Origin: Klebsiella michiganensis
GTDB taxonomy: Bacteria > Pseudomonadota > Gammaproteobacteria > Enterobacterales > Enterobacteriaceae
Direction: 5' to 3'
DNA length: 64,000 bases
Assembly: GCA_000963575.1 (NCBI GenBank)
Contig: CP011077.1
Coordinates: 1,054,001-1,118,000 of the forward strand
Below are positions 17,289 through 26,442 of this stretch, one piece after another (the first letter of the stretch is position 1; each line of letters opens with the position of its first letter). Under the pieces are notes generated by a model. That model worked only from the letters and a program-made list of their open reading frames with translations, searched no databases and was not told the DNA's origin. Both the position numbers and the translations under genes were made by a program.

Positions 17289-18182
17289 TTACCCTTTCGC
17301 CAGCACCGTTTTAGCCCCGCGCTTTTCTCCCCATCCTAAGTTGATCCCCGCTGCAGCCAGCAAAATCATTGCGCCGCCGATAAACTGCACTGGACTCAGG
17401 CTGTGATTAAACACAAAGCGATCCACGACCACCGCCACAATCGGGTAGATAAAAGAGAGCGAGGCGGTAATGGATGTCGGTAGCTTTTGAATCGCGCCGT
17501 ACAGCAACTGGTACATAATGCCGGTATGAACAATGCCCAGCATGGCCACAATCCCCCAATGTGTGAACGTCATGTGCTGCTGGAAATCTACCAGCGGCAG
17601 CAGCAGAAGCGTGCCGACGGCTACCTGGACGAGTGCGATTTGCTGCGGAGGTATGCCCCTCAACTGGCGGGTGATAAGCGCCGTCAGGGCATAAAAAAAC
17701 GCGGCGCCCAGCGCCATCACGATGCCCAAAAGCCAGCCGCCGTTACCGGCATGGTTAAGCCCGCTCGATAACACAAGCAGCATGCCGACAAATGACGCTC
17801 CCAGCCACAGCCACTTGCTGCGGCTGACTTTCTCTTTCAGGATAAAAACGCCCATTCCGACCAGCATCAGCGGCTGCGTGTTGTAGAGTACCGTGGCAAG
17901 TCCAATGGACGTTCGTGAGTAGGCGGCGAACAGCAGCAGCCAGTTCACAACCAGCGCCACGCCGCCGAGGGCGGCTATCAAAATAACCTTGCGGTTCAAA
18001 TGACTGCGCCAGTTGCCGCTAATCAAGCCCAGTATGAACAGTGTGATGGTCGCGAAAACGCAGCGCCAGAATACGACATTGGCGATAGGCTGCTGAGAAA
18101 TCACCACGAGTGCGCCAATGGTGCCGGAGATGAGCATCGCCGCAATCATTTGCAGGCTGCCGGTTCTTATCTCACGAGTCAT
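17289..18182 (-). CDS. DMT-family (EamA) transporter
   Basis: A 297-residue inner-membrane protein with ~10 predicted helices in two EamA repeats, as in drug/metabolite exporters such as RhaT and YddG; the helix-rich segments IGALVVISQQPIANVVFWR and GWLLGIVMALGAAFFYAL mark the two halves. The substrate is unknown. It is divergent from an Lrp-family regulator 105 bp away, a common arrangement for amino-acid exporters, so export of an amino acid or analogue is a reasonable guess. Start ATG follows CTGGAGAGACAAA. Confidence 0.85.
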   Translation of the reverse strand: MTREIRTGSLQMIAAMLISGTIGALVVISQQPIANVVFWRCVFATITLFILGLISGNWRSHLNRKVILIAALGGVALVVNWLLLFAAYSRTSIGLATVLYNTQPLMLVGMGVFILKEKVSRSKWLWLGASFVGMLLVLSSGLNHAGNGGWLLGIVMALGAAFFYALTALITRQLRGIPPQQIALVQVAVGTLLLLPLVDFQQHMTFTHWGIVAMLGIVHTGIMYQLLYGAIQKLPTSITASLSFIYPIVAVVVDRFVFNHSLSPVQFIGGAMILLAAAGINLGWGEKRGAKTVLAKG

Positions 18183-18287
18183 TTTGTCTCTCCAGAATAA
18201 AGAGCTTTATTCTGAGCACTGCGGCGGGCCTGTTGAAGTGTTAAAATTAGGTTATAAAATACTTTTACCTTTATAAATGAGATAAAA

Positions 18288-18734
18288 ATGAACGATTACC
18301 TTCCCGATGATATCGACAGGCATATTCTGACTATTCTTGCGGCAGATGCCCGTATCTCCCTGAAAGTCCTGAGCGGAAAAATTGGTCTCTCTTCCCCGAG
18401 TACCGCAGAACGGGTAAAGCGGCTGGAGGAGCGCGGCGTGATCAACGGCTACACCATGAATGCCAATCTGGCGGCCCTGGGTTACACCCTGCAGGGACTG
18501 GTTCGCATGAAGCCGCTACCGGGCATGCTGCACAAAGTGGAGAAGATGATTCAGGCGATTCCCGAGTGTATAGAATGCGACAAAATTACCGGTGAAGACT
18601 GCTTTATCATCAGGCTGGTGATCCGCTCTATTGAGCAACTGGATGAAATCCTTGATGAGCTGGCCGAGTTTGCCCAGTGCAATACTTCTATCGTCAAAAG
18701 TACACCGGTGAAACGTAGGCTGCCGCCTTTGTAA
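18288..18734 (+). CDS. Lrp/AsnC-family transcriptional regulator
   Basis: A 148-residue regulator with an N-terminal HTH (ISLKVLSGKIGLSSPSTAERV, residues ~24-44) and a C-terminal RAM effector domain. Divergent from the DMT transporter gene and likely its regulator, with an amino acid as effector (inference from the arrangement). No specific E. coli counterpart recognised. Confidence 0.85.
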   Translation: MNDYLPDDIDRHILTILAADARISLKVLSGKIGLSSPSTAERVKRLEERGVINGYTMNANLAALGYTLQGLVRMKPLPGMLHKVEKMIQAIPECIECDKITGEDCFIIRLVIRSIEQLDEILDELAEFAQCNTSIVKSTPVKRRLPPL

Positions 18735-18865
18735 AGAAATAATCCGGATATATTTTCCGGGTATTTGAATTATGACAGAAATATTAAATTTACCGCACTG
18801 ACTGGATCTTATTTATTCTCTATAGTATTAAACACAAACCTCTGTTTAAGCATTAAGGATTTGCA

Positions 18866-19120
18866 ATGACGACGGCTACGCTGAATGTAAAAATAAGCAT
18901 CGAGTTAAAAGAGAAGATTCGTCACTATGCGGAAGAAAATAGTGAAACCCTGGCAAGCGTAACGGAGCGACTTCTGTCCAAAGCCTTTGATAATCTTGAC
19001 GGTGATGTGGGCGTCGATGAAGATGATGTGGACAGCCAGCATACTTCCGAGGCCCGCGTGACGCCATTAAACGATCGTGAGATCAAGGCATTACGTAAAC
19101 TACTGAAGAAGAAAAAATGA
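18866..19120 (+). CDS. Small hypothetical protein, ribbon-helix-helix-like N-terminus
   Basis: An 84-residue protein not assigned to a family. The N-terminus (NVKISIELKEKIRHYAEE) looks like the strand-helix start of a ribbon-helix-helix DNA-binding fold, followed by a second helix (ASVTERLLSKAF), an acidic stretch (residues ~45-55) and a Lys-rich end. A good ribosome site (AAGGATTTGC) precedes the ATG. It overlaps the next gene by four bases (ATGA), so the two are translationally coupled. Upstream DNA is AT-rich, unlike the flanking genes. A toxin-antitoxin or phage-type regulator role is possible but unproven. Confidence 0.6.
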   Translation: MTTATLNVKISIELKEKIRHYAEENSETLASVTERLLSKAFDNLDGDVGVDEDDVDSQHTSEARVTPLNDREIKALRKLLKKKK

Positions 19121-19341
19121 ACGCCGGTACGGACAGTACCGCCTACAACTATCAGCAAGCCTGTGAGTTATTACGTTCAGGCTACCTGAAAAAAGTGAAG
19201 CTGGGCTGGAATATTGGCAGCGATGAGTTTTTCCGTATCGCTTCAGACTGGTGTGATACCGGGGCCAGTATAAAAAAAGAGGGTGAACATTTCACCATCA
19301 CCCTAAAAGGGTTCGCGATTCCCAGAATTTCACAAAACTAA
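19117..19341 (+). CDS. Small hypothetical protein coupled to the RHH-like gene
   Basis: A 74-residue protein with no recognised family. The start ATG overlaps the upstream stop (ATGA). It is compact and mixed in charge, with LGWNIGSDEFFRIASDWCDT and an alternating C-terminal ITLKGFAIP suggesting beta strands; no signal peptide or membrane segment. The pair is bounded downstream by a terminator, so it forms a two-gene unit. Confidence 0.55.
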   Translation: MNAGTDSTAYNYQQACELLRSGYLKKVKLGWNIGSDEFFRIASDWCDTGASIKKEGEHFTITLKGFAIPRISQN

Positions 19342-19376
19342 TTTATTGCATCGCCGTATTGCTATCCTTGCAGAAT

Positions 19377-19410
19377 AATATTTCCCTCTTTTATTTTAGA
19401 GGGAAATATT
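19377..19410. terminator. Bidirectional terminator-like hairpin
   Basis: Perfect 12-bp inverted repeat AATATTTCCCTC / GAGGGAAATATT around a T/A-rich loop, between the small gene pair and the convergent MocR-type gene. Confidence 0.75.
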
Positions 19411-19417
19411 TCTCTTT

Positions 19418-20845
19418 CTAAAAGACCATTCCCCTGAGACTTTCATATCGCGTTGCCGCCAGATGCTGCCATAGCGGCTGCAGCCGCTGCAGGGCCAGCT
19501 GCATCTCTGCGGGCTCAAGGCTGAAGGGGAGGCGTAAAAAACGCTCAAAAGCCCCTTCGACCCCAAACCGCGGCCCGGCGCCAATGCGAATGCCCTGGCT
19601 CTCGGCGGCGGCGGCAAAAATCGTGGCCAGCGGCTTCGGTAATTCCACCCACCATGACAGCCCGCCTTCCGGGGGCGACGTTTGCCAGTCCGGGAACAGC
19701 GTTTGCATTGTGGCGAAACTGGTTTCGCAGCGTTGGCGAAGCATTTCTCTGCGCTGAGGCAAGAACTGCGCCGCATCGTTAAACAATTGAGTGGCGGCCA
19801 GCTGCTCCAGCAAAGGCGTTCCTAAATCGAAGGTATTGCGGATTTGTATCAGCGAACTGATGGTTTTGCCTGAAGCCCTTATCCAGCCGAGGCGCAGCCC
19901 GCCCCAGAAACTTTTCCCGGCGGAGCCCAGCGAAATGGTGTGTTCCTCGGGGCCAAAAGCGGCCAGGGGAGGAGGCGGAGGTGCGTCAAACCAGAGATCG
20001 GCCATCGTCTCATCCACAACCAGCGTTGTGTGGCTGCGGGCAGCTATCTCATTCACCCGCTGGCGCGTGGCCGCATCCATGCAGCGGCCGGTAGGATTAT
20101 GAAAATCAGGAATTAAGTAGGCCAGCCGGGGAGAAGTCTGGGCGATAGTCGCCGCCAGACCGTCAACATCCCAGCCGCTCGCGGGCAGGCTGACCGGCAC
20201 AGGGCGACAGGAGGCTCCTCGAATGGCCGCTAACGCCATCGGGTAAGTGGGATGATCAACCACAACGCGATCCCCCGGGCCGGTGAATAGCCGGAGGATC
20301 AGCCCCAGCCCGCTGACGGCGCCGTTGACCACCATAATTTGGTCAGGCGTTGTGGGGAGCCCCCGTGACGCATAATGGTGCGCAATCGCTTCTCTCAGTT
20401 CCGGCAAGCCTTGGCTGTCATAGCCGGTGGAGGATAAATGTTCCGGCAGGAAAGTGAGCGCGGCGGAATAGGCCCGATGAATTTCCGGGCCGGCGCTGAG
20501 GGCGGCGGTAGACAGATCCAGCCCCGGGGCATGCCCGGGCAAAGGGGAAATGGCCGGGCTGCTCTCGGGCAGCATGGTGACGGAGCCAGAACCCTGTCGG
20601 CTGAGCAGATAGCCTTCCTCACGTAGCTGAGCCAGCGCGGAGGCCACCGTGGTGCGGCTCACGCCCAGTGCGCCAGAGAGCTCTCTTTCCCCCGGCAGCC
20701 TGCTGTCGAGCGGCAAGCGGCCATCGAGGATCAGCAGCCGCAGCCCATCCGCCAGCTGGCGATAAACCGGCGAACGGGATGACGCCTGATGCCAGTGGCC
20801 CAGCAGGCGTGTTAAAGATGAAATTCCGATTCTGCGCAGCGTCAT
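19418..20845 (-). CDS. yczR: MocR-type regulator, YczR-like (GntR HTH + aminotransferase domain)
   Basis: A 475-residue fusion of a GntR winged helix (residues ~25-90, LPGERELSGALGVSRTTVASAL) and a fold-type I aminotransferase-like PLP domain (~110-465) with the PLP Lys in SLGSAGKSFWGGLRLGW. MocR proteins use PLP or its adducts as effectors. It is divergent from a yczE gene, the recurrent partnership for which the YczR subgroup is named, so it probably controls yczE. Repeated GTCCA elements lie in the shared promoter region. Confidence 0.85.
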   Translation of the reverse strand: MTLRRIGISSLTRLLGHWHQASSRSPVYRQLADGLRLLILDGRLPLDSRLPGERELSGALGVSRTTVASALAQLREEGYLLSRQGSGSVTMLPESSPAISPLPGHAPGLDLSTAALSAGPEIHRAYSAALTFLPEHLSSTGYDSQGLPELREAIAHHYASRGLPTTPDQIMVVNGAVSGLGLILRLFTGPGDRVVVDHPTYPMALAAIRGASCRPVPVSLPASGWDVDGLAATIAQTSPRLAYLIPDFHNPTGRCMDAATRQRVNEIAARSHTTLVVDETMADLWFDAPPPPPLAAFGPEEHTISLGSAGKSFWGGLRLGWIRASGKTISSLIQIRNTFDLGTPLLEQLAATQLFNDAAQFLPQRREMLRQRCETSFATMQTLFPDWQTSPPEGGLSWWVELPKPLATIFAAAAESQGIRIGAGPRFGVEGAFERFLRLPFSLEPAEMQLALQRLQPLWQHLAATRYESLRGMVF

Positions 20846-20848
20846 AGC

Positions 20849-20887
20849 AGTCCACTTTCTGGTAACTGGACCTTAATACTAAGTCCA
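20849..20887. promoter_or_regulatory. Candidate YczR operator cluster
   Basis: AGTCCA (20849), TGGACC (20867) and AAGTCCA (20881) form alternating inverted repeats within the 87-bp space between yczR and yczE. Placement and repetition suggest regulator binding; not tested. Confidence 0.5.
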
Positions 20888-20932
20888 TTTTGCGAGAGGG
20901 TATAGCCATAAAAACACAATGAGGATCTTGTC

Positions 20933-21550
20933 ATGATGGCTCGTCGCCTGCTGCAGCTTTATACCGGCCTGGTTTTTTACGGCATTTCAACCGCCATGTT
21001 TGTTCGTGCCGATTTGGGGGCCGATCCGTGGAACGTTTTCCACCTCGGCGTGGCGAGACTGTTCTCGCTCAACCTTGGCCTGGTGATGATTATTGTGGGG
21101 GCGCTGGTGCTGCTGCTGTGGATCCCGCTGCGTCAGCGTCCAGGGCTCGGCACCATCAGCAACGTGATTGTTCTGGGGCTGGCGGCGGATGCTACGCTGG
21201 CGCTAATGCCGCTGCTGGAGTCGCTTCTCGCTCGTTCCATTTTGCTGGTCGGCGCTTTGGTGGTGAACGCCCTGGCAACGGGCATGTATATCGGCGCGGG
21301 ATTTGGCGCCGGGCCACGAGACGGACTGATGACCGGGATCCACGCCAGAACGGGCTGGTCGGTGCGCAGCGTGCGAACCGCCATTGAAGTGACCGTGCTG
21401 ATCTCCGGCTGGTTGATGGGCGGCAGTTTTGGCGTGGGCACCGTGCTTTATGCTCTGGCCATCGGACCGCTGATCCAGCTTTGCCTGCCGTGGTTTCGCG
21501 TTAAGCCGCTGAATAACACAATAGCGGCTGCACCGGAAACTACATCCTGA
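20933..21550 (+). CDS. yczE: YczE/YyaS/YitT-family membrane protein
   Basis: A 205-residue membrane protein with about five hydrophobic helices. It keeps the family pattern of a short periplasmic loop with VRADLGADPWNVF (residues ~24-36) and GAGFGAGPRDGLM (~122-134), an internal duplication typical of YczE. The biochemical role is unknown. It is divergent from and presumably regulated by the MocR-type gene. Confidence 0.82.
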   Translation: MMARRLLQLYTGLVFYGISTAMFVRADLGADPWNVFHLGVARLFSLNLGLVMIIVGALVLLLWIPLRQRPGLGTISNVIVLGLAADATLALMPLLESLLARSILLVGALVVNALATGMYIGAGFGAGPRDGLMTGIHARTGWSVRSVRTAIEVTVLISGWLMGGSFGVGTVLYALAIGPLIQLCLPWFRVKPLNNTIAAAPETTS

Positions 21551-21610
21551 CTCTCTGACTGTGCTACACAGTATCTTCCGGAGAACAATATTCGCTGAGC
21601 GGAAGAGAGC

Positions 21611-22429
21611 ATGCGGCACGAGATTGTGAGTAAACCAGCGCTGAACTGGAACAGCTTTCAGCTGGCAGAGATATTAACCCACTGTTTTGAACAGTACGTG
21701 GTGCCTTTCCGTCTGGAAGGCGAAACGTTCGGCTGGCGTTTTGCCTCTGAAGATTTTTTCCCCGGCGACAGCCCCATCTGGCTTTACCGTGGGGAGCCCA
21801 AAGCGATGGCGCTGGTCACCCGGCGCGGGCAAACTTGTCGCCTGGCCGCGTTTGCGATTCGTCCGGAACTGCGCGGCCAGGGATTAGGCAAAATATTCAT
21901 TCAGCAACTGATCGACGCGGCGCGAGCCCGTGGCGATAAGCAATTTTACCTGGAAGTGATTTTGGGCAACGAGGGCGGGCTGGCGCTCTATGAGCGGATG
22001 GGCTTTGTGCCTCAGCAAACGCTGCTGGGCTTCCAGTCTTCTGGCGTGCCAGAGGGAGAAGCCGACGGCAACCTGCAGGAGGTCGATCCTCTGCATATGG
22101 CCCGGAAAATGATGGCCGCTGACGATGAGCCACTGCCGTGGCTTTGCGCGGCTGAAACACTGTATAAGCTGCCCGGTAAGGCTTTGGTACTGGATGAAGT
22201 GGCTTATGCGATGGTCGTTCCCGGTGAGATACCGAAGCTAAGAGGGCTGTTTGTTGAGCCGCATGCGCGGCGGTCGGGGAAGGCAAAAAAACTGCTGCTG
22301 CTGCTTCAGCGCCGGTTCCCCGGGCTGGTAACGATTCCCGGCCTGCCTGAAGCCGTTGCGCCAGTGTTTTTAAGCAGTGGTTTTACCCAGGATAAGATCC
22401 AGCAGTACGAAATGAAGCTTACTCTGTAG
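21611..22429 (+). CDS. GNAT-family N-acetyltransferase
   Basis: A 272-residue protein with a GNAT core at ~residues 55-140: the acetyl-CoA-binding loop is RPELRGQGLGKIFI and the following strand and helix EVILGNEGGLALYERMGF are typical. The C-terminal ~110 residues contain a second, degenerate GNAT-like half (LFVEPHARRSGKAKKLL), so it is a tandem GNAT. The substrate is unknown. Start ATG follows GGAAGAGAGC. It follows yczE by 60 bp and might share its transcript. Confidence 0.8.
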   Translation: MRHEIVSKPALNWNSFQLAEILTHCFEQYVVPFRLEGETFGWRFASEDFFPGDSPIWLYRGEPKAMALVTRRGQTCRLAAFAIRPELRGQGLGKIFIQQLIDAARARGDKQFYLEVILGNEGGLALYERMGFVPQQTLLGFQSSGVPEGEADGNLQEVDPLHMARKMMAADDEPLPWLCAAETLYKLPGKALVLDEVAYAMVVPGEIPKLRGLFVEPHARRSGKAKKLLLLLQRRFPGLVTIPGLPEAVAPVFLSSGFTQDKIQQYEMKLTL

Positions 22430-22437
22430 CCTGAGAA

Positions 22438-22459
22438 GGTGAGGGCGAATGCCCTCACC
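22438..22459. terminator. Hairpin between acetyltransferase and gdhA
   Basis: Perfect 9-bp stem GGTGAGGGC / GCCCTCACC with a GAAT loop between convergent genes. No strong T run follows, so termination efficiency is uncertain. Confidence 0.65.
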
Positions 22460-22466
22460 AGACAAA

Positions 22467-23810
22467 TTACAGCACGCCCTGAGCCAGCATCGCGTCCGCA
22501 ACTTTCACAAAACCGGCGATGTTCGCACCGCGAACGTACTGGGTTTGTTTTCCTTCGCCGCCGTAATCCACGCAGGCCTGATGAATATCAAGCATGATGT
22601 GGTGCAGGCGAATGTCGACCTTTTCGGCCTTCCAGCTCAGACGGGCCGCATTCTGCGCCATTTCCAGCCCTGAAGTGGCCACGCCGCCAGCGTTTGCCGC
22701 TTTACCCGGCGCGAACAGCACGCCAGCGTCCACAAACAAATCCGTCGCGGCAATCGTGGTCGGCATATTTGCCCCTTCGGCTACGGCTTTCACGCCGTTA
22801 GCGATAAGCGTTTTCGCGGCGTCGACGTCCAGTTCGTTCTGCGTTGCACAAGGCAGAGCGATATCGACCGGGACGCTCCACGGCTGCTGGTCTTCCAGAT
22901 AAGTCAGGCCAAATTCGCGGGCATAATCCGCTACCCGGCCATCGCGGCTGGCTTTGATTTCGCACAGGCGGGCCAGCTTCTCCGCGGTAAAGCCCGCTTC
23001 ATCCACTACGGTACCGTTGGAATCGGATGCCGTGACCACGCGAGCGCCGAGCGACATGGCTTTTTCTATCGCATACTGAGCCACGTTGCCGGAGCCGGAA
23101 ACCGCCACGCGCATGCCTTCAAAGCCCAGCCCGTGTCGCTGTAGCATGGCATCGGTGAAGTAGATCAGGCCGTAGCCGGTGGCTTCCGGGCGGATCAGGC
23201 TACCGCCGAACGATAGCCCTTTGCCGGTAAACACGCAGGCGGTGTTGTTGGAGAGCTTTTTCATCATCCCCGCCATGTAACCGACTTCGCGACCACCCAC
23301 GCCGATATCCCCCGCCGGGACGTCGGTATCGGGCCCAAGGTGGCGATAAAGTTCAAGCATCAGGGCCTGGCAAAAACGCATGATTTCGCCTTCGCTTTTA
23401 CCCTTCGGATTAAAGTCGCTGCCGCCTTTGCCGCCGCCCATTGGTAACGTGGTGAGGGCGTTTTTAAAAGTCTGTTCAAACCCAAGGAATTTGAGGATCG
23501 ACAGATTAACGGAAGGGTGGAAGCGCATTCCGCCTTTAAATGGGCCAATGGCCGAGTTGAACTGCACGCGCCACGCCCGGTTGACCTGCACCTGATTGTG
23601 GTCATCCACCCAGGCAACGCGAAACTGGATCACGCGCTCAGGCTCCACCAGGCGTTCGAGCAGCGCCTGCTGGCGATATTGCGGATTATTTTCCAGAAAC
23701 GGCCACAGCGTGCTCATCACTTCGCGAACCGCCTGAGCGAATTCTACCTGGTGCGGGTCACGGGACTGGACTGAGGTTAAAAAGTCTTCGAGAGATAGTG
23801 CTTGAGCCAT
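22467..23810 (-). CDS. gdhA: NADP-specific glutamate dehydrogenase
   Basis: A 447-residue enzyme, the same length as E. coli GdhA, that makes glutamate from 2-oxoglutarate and ammonia with NADPH. Catalytic Lys128 lies in PMGGGKGGSDF and the dinucleotide fold shows VAVSGSGNVAQYA near residue 235. It stands alone between convergent neighbours. Its presence together with glnK-amtB in this window is chance proximity rather than an operon. Confidence 0.98.
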   Translation of the reverse strand: MAQALSLEDFLTSVQSRDPHQVEFAQAVREVMSTLWPFLENNPQYRQQALLERLVEPERVIQFRVAWVDDHNQVQVNRAWRVQFNSAIGPFKGGMRFHPSVNLSILKFLGFEQTFKNALTTLPMGGGKGGSDFNPKGKSEGEIMRFCQALMLELYRHLGPDTDVPAGDIGVGGREVGYMAGMMKKLSNNTACVFTGKGLSFGGSLIRPEATGYGLIYFTDAMLQRHGLGFEGMRVAVSGSGNVAQYAIEKAMSLGARVVTASDSNGTVVDEAGFTAEKLARLCEIKASRDGRVADYAREFGLTYLEDQQPWSVPVDIALPCATQNELDVDAAKTLIANGVKAVAEGANMPTTIAATDLFVDAGVLFAPGKAANAGGVATSGLEMAQNAARLSWKAEKVDIRLHHIMLDIHQACVDYGGEGKQTQYVRGANIAGFVKVADAMLAQGVL

Positions 23811-24060
23811 CAGAGGTAACTCCTTGTTGAAGATTGTGTTGTCGGTCTTTTTTTGGGTTATTTTTCGACTATAACATTTTCTTATGAACGGGCATCAAGC
23901 GATTTTTTCACCAGAAAGGCAATAAAGAAGGGAAGCGTTTAGTAAGGCTATTTACCCTAAAAAAATCTAAACTCCGGTCTAATAACAGGCAATAAATTCT
24001 GTTCTCTGGTGGATCCCTGGCGACCGAAAACCACGATTTTCGGCCGTTTGAAATCAATTT

Positions 24061-24080
24061 GGGAGGCTAATTAGCCTCCC
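24061..24080. terminator. Hairpin downstream of the TonB receptor gene
   Basis: Perfect 20-bp palindrome GGGAGGCTAATTAGCCTCCC eight bases past the stop codon of the receptor gene. The T tract on the minus strand is weak. Confidence 0.65.
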
Positions 24081-24088
24081 GGAAGGGG

Positions 24089-26314
24089 TTAGAAGTGCGT
24101 GTTGACGCTCATGTAATACGTGCGACCTGCTTCGTTGTAGGTCTCCGCGCCAGCGCCGTACATGTAGGATTTGGTGGTGTCGTTCCCGGTGGTTTGTGCA
24201 TTACCCGCGCGCCAGTGGCGCTTATCCAGCAGGTTATCGATCCCGGCGGTAAAGCTGACATTTTTAGTCGCGTCCCAGGTCGCGCTCATGCCAAGAATAC
24301 TATAGGGGCTGACCTCGTTGGTGTCGCTGCCGGTGACCGGGTCTCCCTTATAGTTGTACTTCTTCGGTGCCTGTTTGCCGTACCACGTCAGGGTGCTTTG
24401 CAGCGAAATGTCCGGGCGAACCTGCCAGCTCAGCGTGGAATTAATCGTGTACTCAGGGATGATCGACAGACGATCGCCGGTTTCCTTGTTTTTGCTTTGC
24501 AGCATGTAAGTCAGGTTGTTATTCCAGCTTACGGTCTCGGTCAGCGGCAGATTGATGGTGCCTTCCAGCCCTTCCACAACGGCTTTAGGCACGTTGCCCC
24601 ACTGATAGATATCGGTTTTCTTGCTGTTAGAGGCGATAGGCGAATAGCCGGATTCAATTTTGTTGCGATAGTCGTTACGGAACCAGGTGAGTCCGACCTG
24701 ATAGCCTTCGTGTTTGAACTCCAGGCCAATCTCTTTGTTGACGCTGGTTTCGGCTTTCAAATCCTCATTGCCCATCAGATAACAAGCCCCGGCACTCGCG
24801 GCACAGCCCTGGCCACGGCTATAGAGAATGTAGTTTGGGTTGGTCTGATACAGGCTTGGCGCTTTGTAGGCGCGGGCAATACCAAGTTTCAGCGTCAGAT
24901 CTTCAACTAACTCCTGGCTCAGGTTCAGCGACGGGCTCCAGTTATCCCCCACGATGGAGTGATGATCGAAGCGCAGCCCCGGCGTCAGCATGGTGCTGCT
25001 GGTTAACTCCATGTTGTTTTCAGCGAACAGGGAGAAGATTTCCGCTTTGGAGTATGGGCTCCGGCCAGTGGATGAAATGCCAGGAATCGCCCCGCCTTCG
25101 CTTAACGACTGGGTATTGGACGACCCGTCTTTCATGCGCTGCTGATTCCATTCGCTGCCGACGGTGAGATTTTGATTCACCAACAGATTAAACGGGATGC
25201 TTGCTTCGCTGTGCAGCATGACATCGCTGAGATCGATATCCGAGAACTGGTTGTTGGAGAAGATCCCCTCCGTGCCGCCAGCCAGGCCTTCGTTCATGCG
25301 CGAGTTGCGGGTGTGTTCGTATTGCGCGTAAGAGTTGGTGGTGACGCCGTTATCCCAGCCGCCGGTCCAGGTGACGGCATAAGTCTGGCGGTAGAGGCGG
25401 TTGGTCTCTTTGCCGTAGTTATCCTTCACCAACTGACTGGTGTTTGTATTTTGTGTATCGCCTGAGTAGAGGTTACCCTGGCGGCTGTAGCCGGTTTCAA
25501 ACTCCAGCGCCTGCATAGGGGCAAATTCCCAGCGAATCATTCCGTTCAGGTCTTTATGGATAACGCCTTCGCGGCCAGCAGGTAGCGTGTTGGCGTAAGA
25601 CCCGGTGCGCAGCGACTGGTGCCCCTGGTTGATGTCCCAGGCGTCCGCCTGCGTTTTATCGAGGTTGCCGTAGAGGCGGAAACTCACGTCGTCACCGAGC
25701 GGCCCCGTCAGGCTGAAGTTGGTGCGTTTCGTCGCGCCTTCATCTTTATGTTCCGGGGCATTGAAATAGGTATTCCAGCTGCCGTGGAACTCGTTGCTGC
25801 TGCGTTTGGTGATGATGTTCACCACGCCGCCCGCCGCACCATTGCCGTAGCGGGCCGCTGCCGGGCCTCTCAGGACTTCAATACGCTCGATCATCTCCGG
25901 TGGAACCCAGGATGCGTCCCCGCGGGTATCGCGCTCGCCGCGCCAGCCAAGGCGTACCGAGTTGCGGCTGCTAACCGGTTTACCGTCGACCAGGATTAAT
26001 GTGTTTTCAGGCCCCATACCACGAATATCGATTTGGCGACCGTTGCCGCGCTGCCCGCTGGTGGAGTTCCCGGTCAGGTTCACCCCCGGCATGGTGCGAA
26101 TGATTTCAGAGACGTCGCGTGCGACAGGGTGCTTCTTTAGTTTTTCAGAGGTGATAACCGATACGCCGGGTGCCTGCAGCGTTTGCTGGGCCGCGGTGAC
26201 GACCAGCGTGTCTTCATTTTCTACCGGGGCCGTCTCTGCCGCCGCCGTAAAGGTAGTGCCGTAGAGGCCCAGACTCACCAGTGTGGCGAGGGAGTACGAT
26301 AATGTATTGTTCAT
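24089..26314 (-). CDS. fepA: TonB-dependent ferric catecholate siderophore receptor (FepA-like)
   Basis: A 741-residue outer-membrane receptor very close to E. coli FepA (746). It shows a signal peptide (cut near TAAAE), a TonB box (EDTLVVTAA), a plug domain (residues ~40-165 with NSTSGQRGNGRQIDIRGMGP) and a 22-strand barrel ending in the terminal Phe (YYMSVNTHF). It should import ferric enterobactin or related catecholates. No enterobactin genes are adjacent, so it may be a stand-alone paralogue of fepA rather than the ent-cluster copy. A Fur box lies upstream. Confidence 0.88.
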   Translation of the reverse strand: MNNTLSYSLATLVSLGLYGTTFTAAAETAPVENEDTLVVTAAQQTLQAPGVSVITSEKLKKHPVARDVSEIIRTMPGVNLTGNSTSGQRGNGRQIDIRGMGPENTLILVDGKPVSSRNSVRLGWRGERDTRGDASWVPPEMIERIEVLRGPAAARYGNGAAGGVVNIITKRSSNEFHGSWNTYFNAPEHKDEGATKRTNFSLTGPLGDDVSFRLYGNLDKTQADAWDINQGHQSLRTGSYANTLPAGREGVIHKDLNGMIRWEFAPMQALEFETGYSRQGNLYSGDTQNTNTSQLVKDNYGKETNRLYRQTYAVTWTGGWDNGVTTNSYAQYEHTRNSRMNEGLAGGTEGIFSNNQFSDIDLSDVMLHSEASIPFNLLVNQNLTVGSEWNQQRMKDGSSNTQSLSEGGAIPGISSTGRSPYSKAEIFSLFAENNMELTSSTMLTPGLRFDHHSIVGDNWSPSLNLSQELVEDLTLKLGIARAYKAPSLYQTNPNYILYSRGQGCAASAGACYLMGNEDLKAETSVNKEIGLEFKHEGYQVGLTWFRNDYRNKIESGYSPIASNSKKTDIYQWGNVPKAVVEGLEGTINLPLTETVSWNNNLTYMLQSKNKETGDRLSIIPEYTINSTLSWQVRPDISLQSTLTWYGKQAPKKYNYKGDPVTGSDTNEVSPYSILGMSATWDATKNVSFTAGIDNLLDKRHWRAGNAQTTGNDTTKSYMYGAGAETYNEAGRTYYMSVNTHF

Positions 26315-26423
26315 TATTTATCCTGAGTGTCACCGCCTGCGTCCCTTAAGCTCCTTTCCCAAACGAGGAAGGACGCGGCAAAAGTGCCTGGAGTTGAAAG
26401 TGCGGAAACACGCTATCGCAAAT

Positions 26424-26442
26424 AAAAATAATTATCAATATC
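26424..26442 (-). promoter_or_regulatory. Fur box before the TonB receptor gene
   Basis: On the minus strand GATATTGATAATTATTTTT matches the 19-bp Fur consensus GATAATGATAATCATTATC at about 15 positions, ~110 bp upstream of the receptor start. Implies repression by Fur-iron. Confidence 0.75.
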
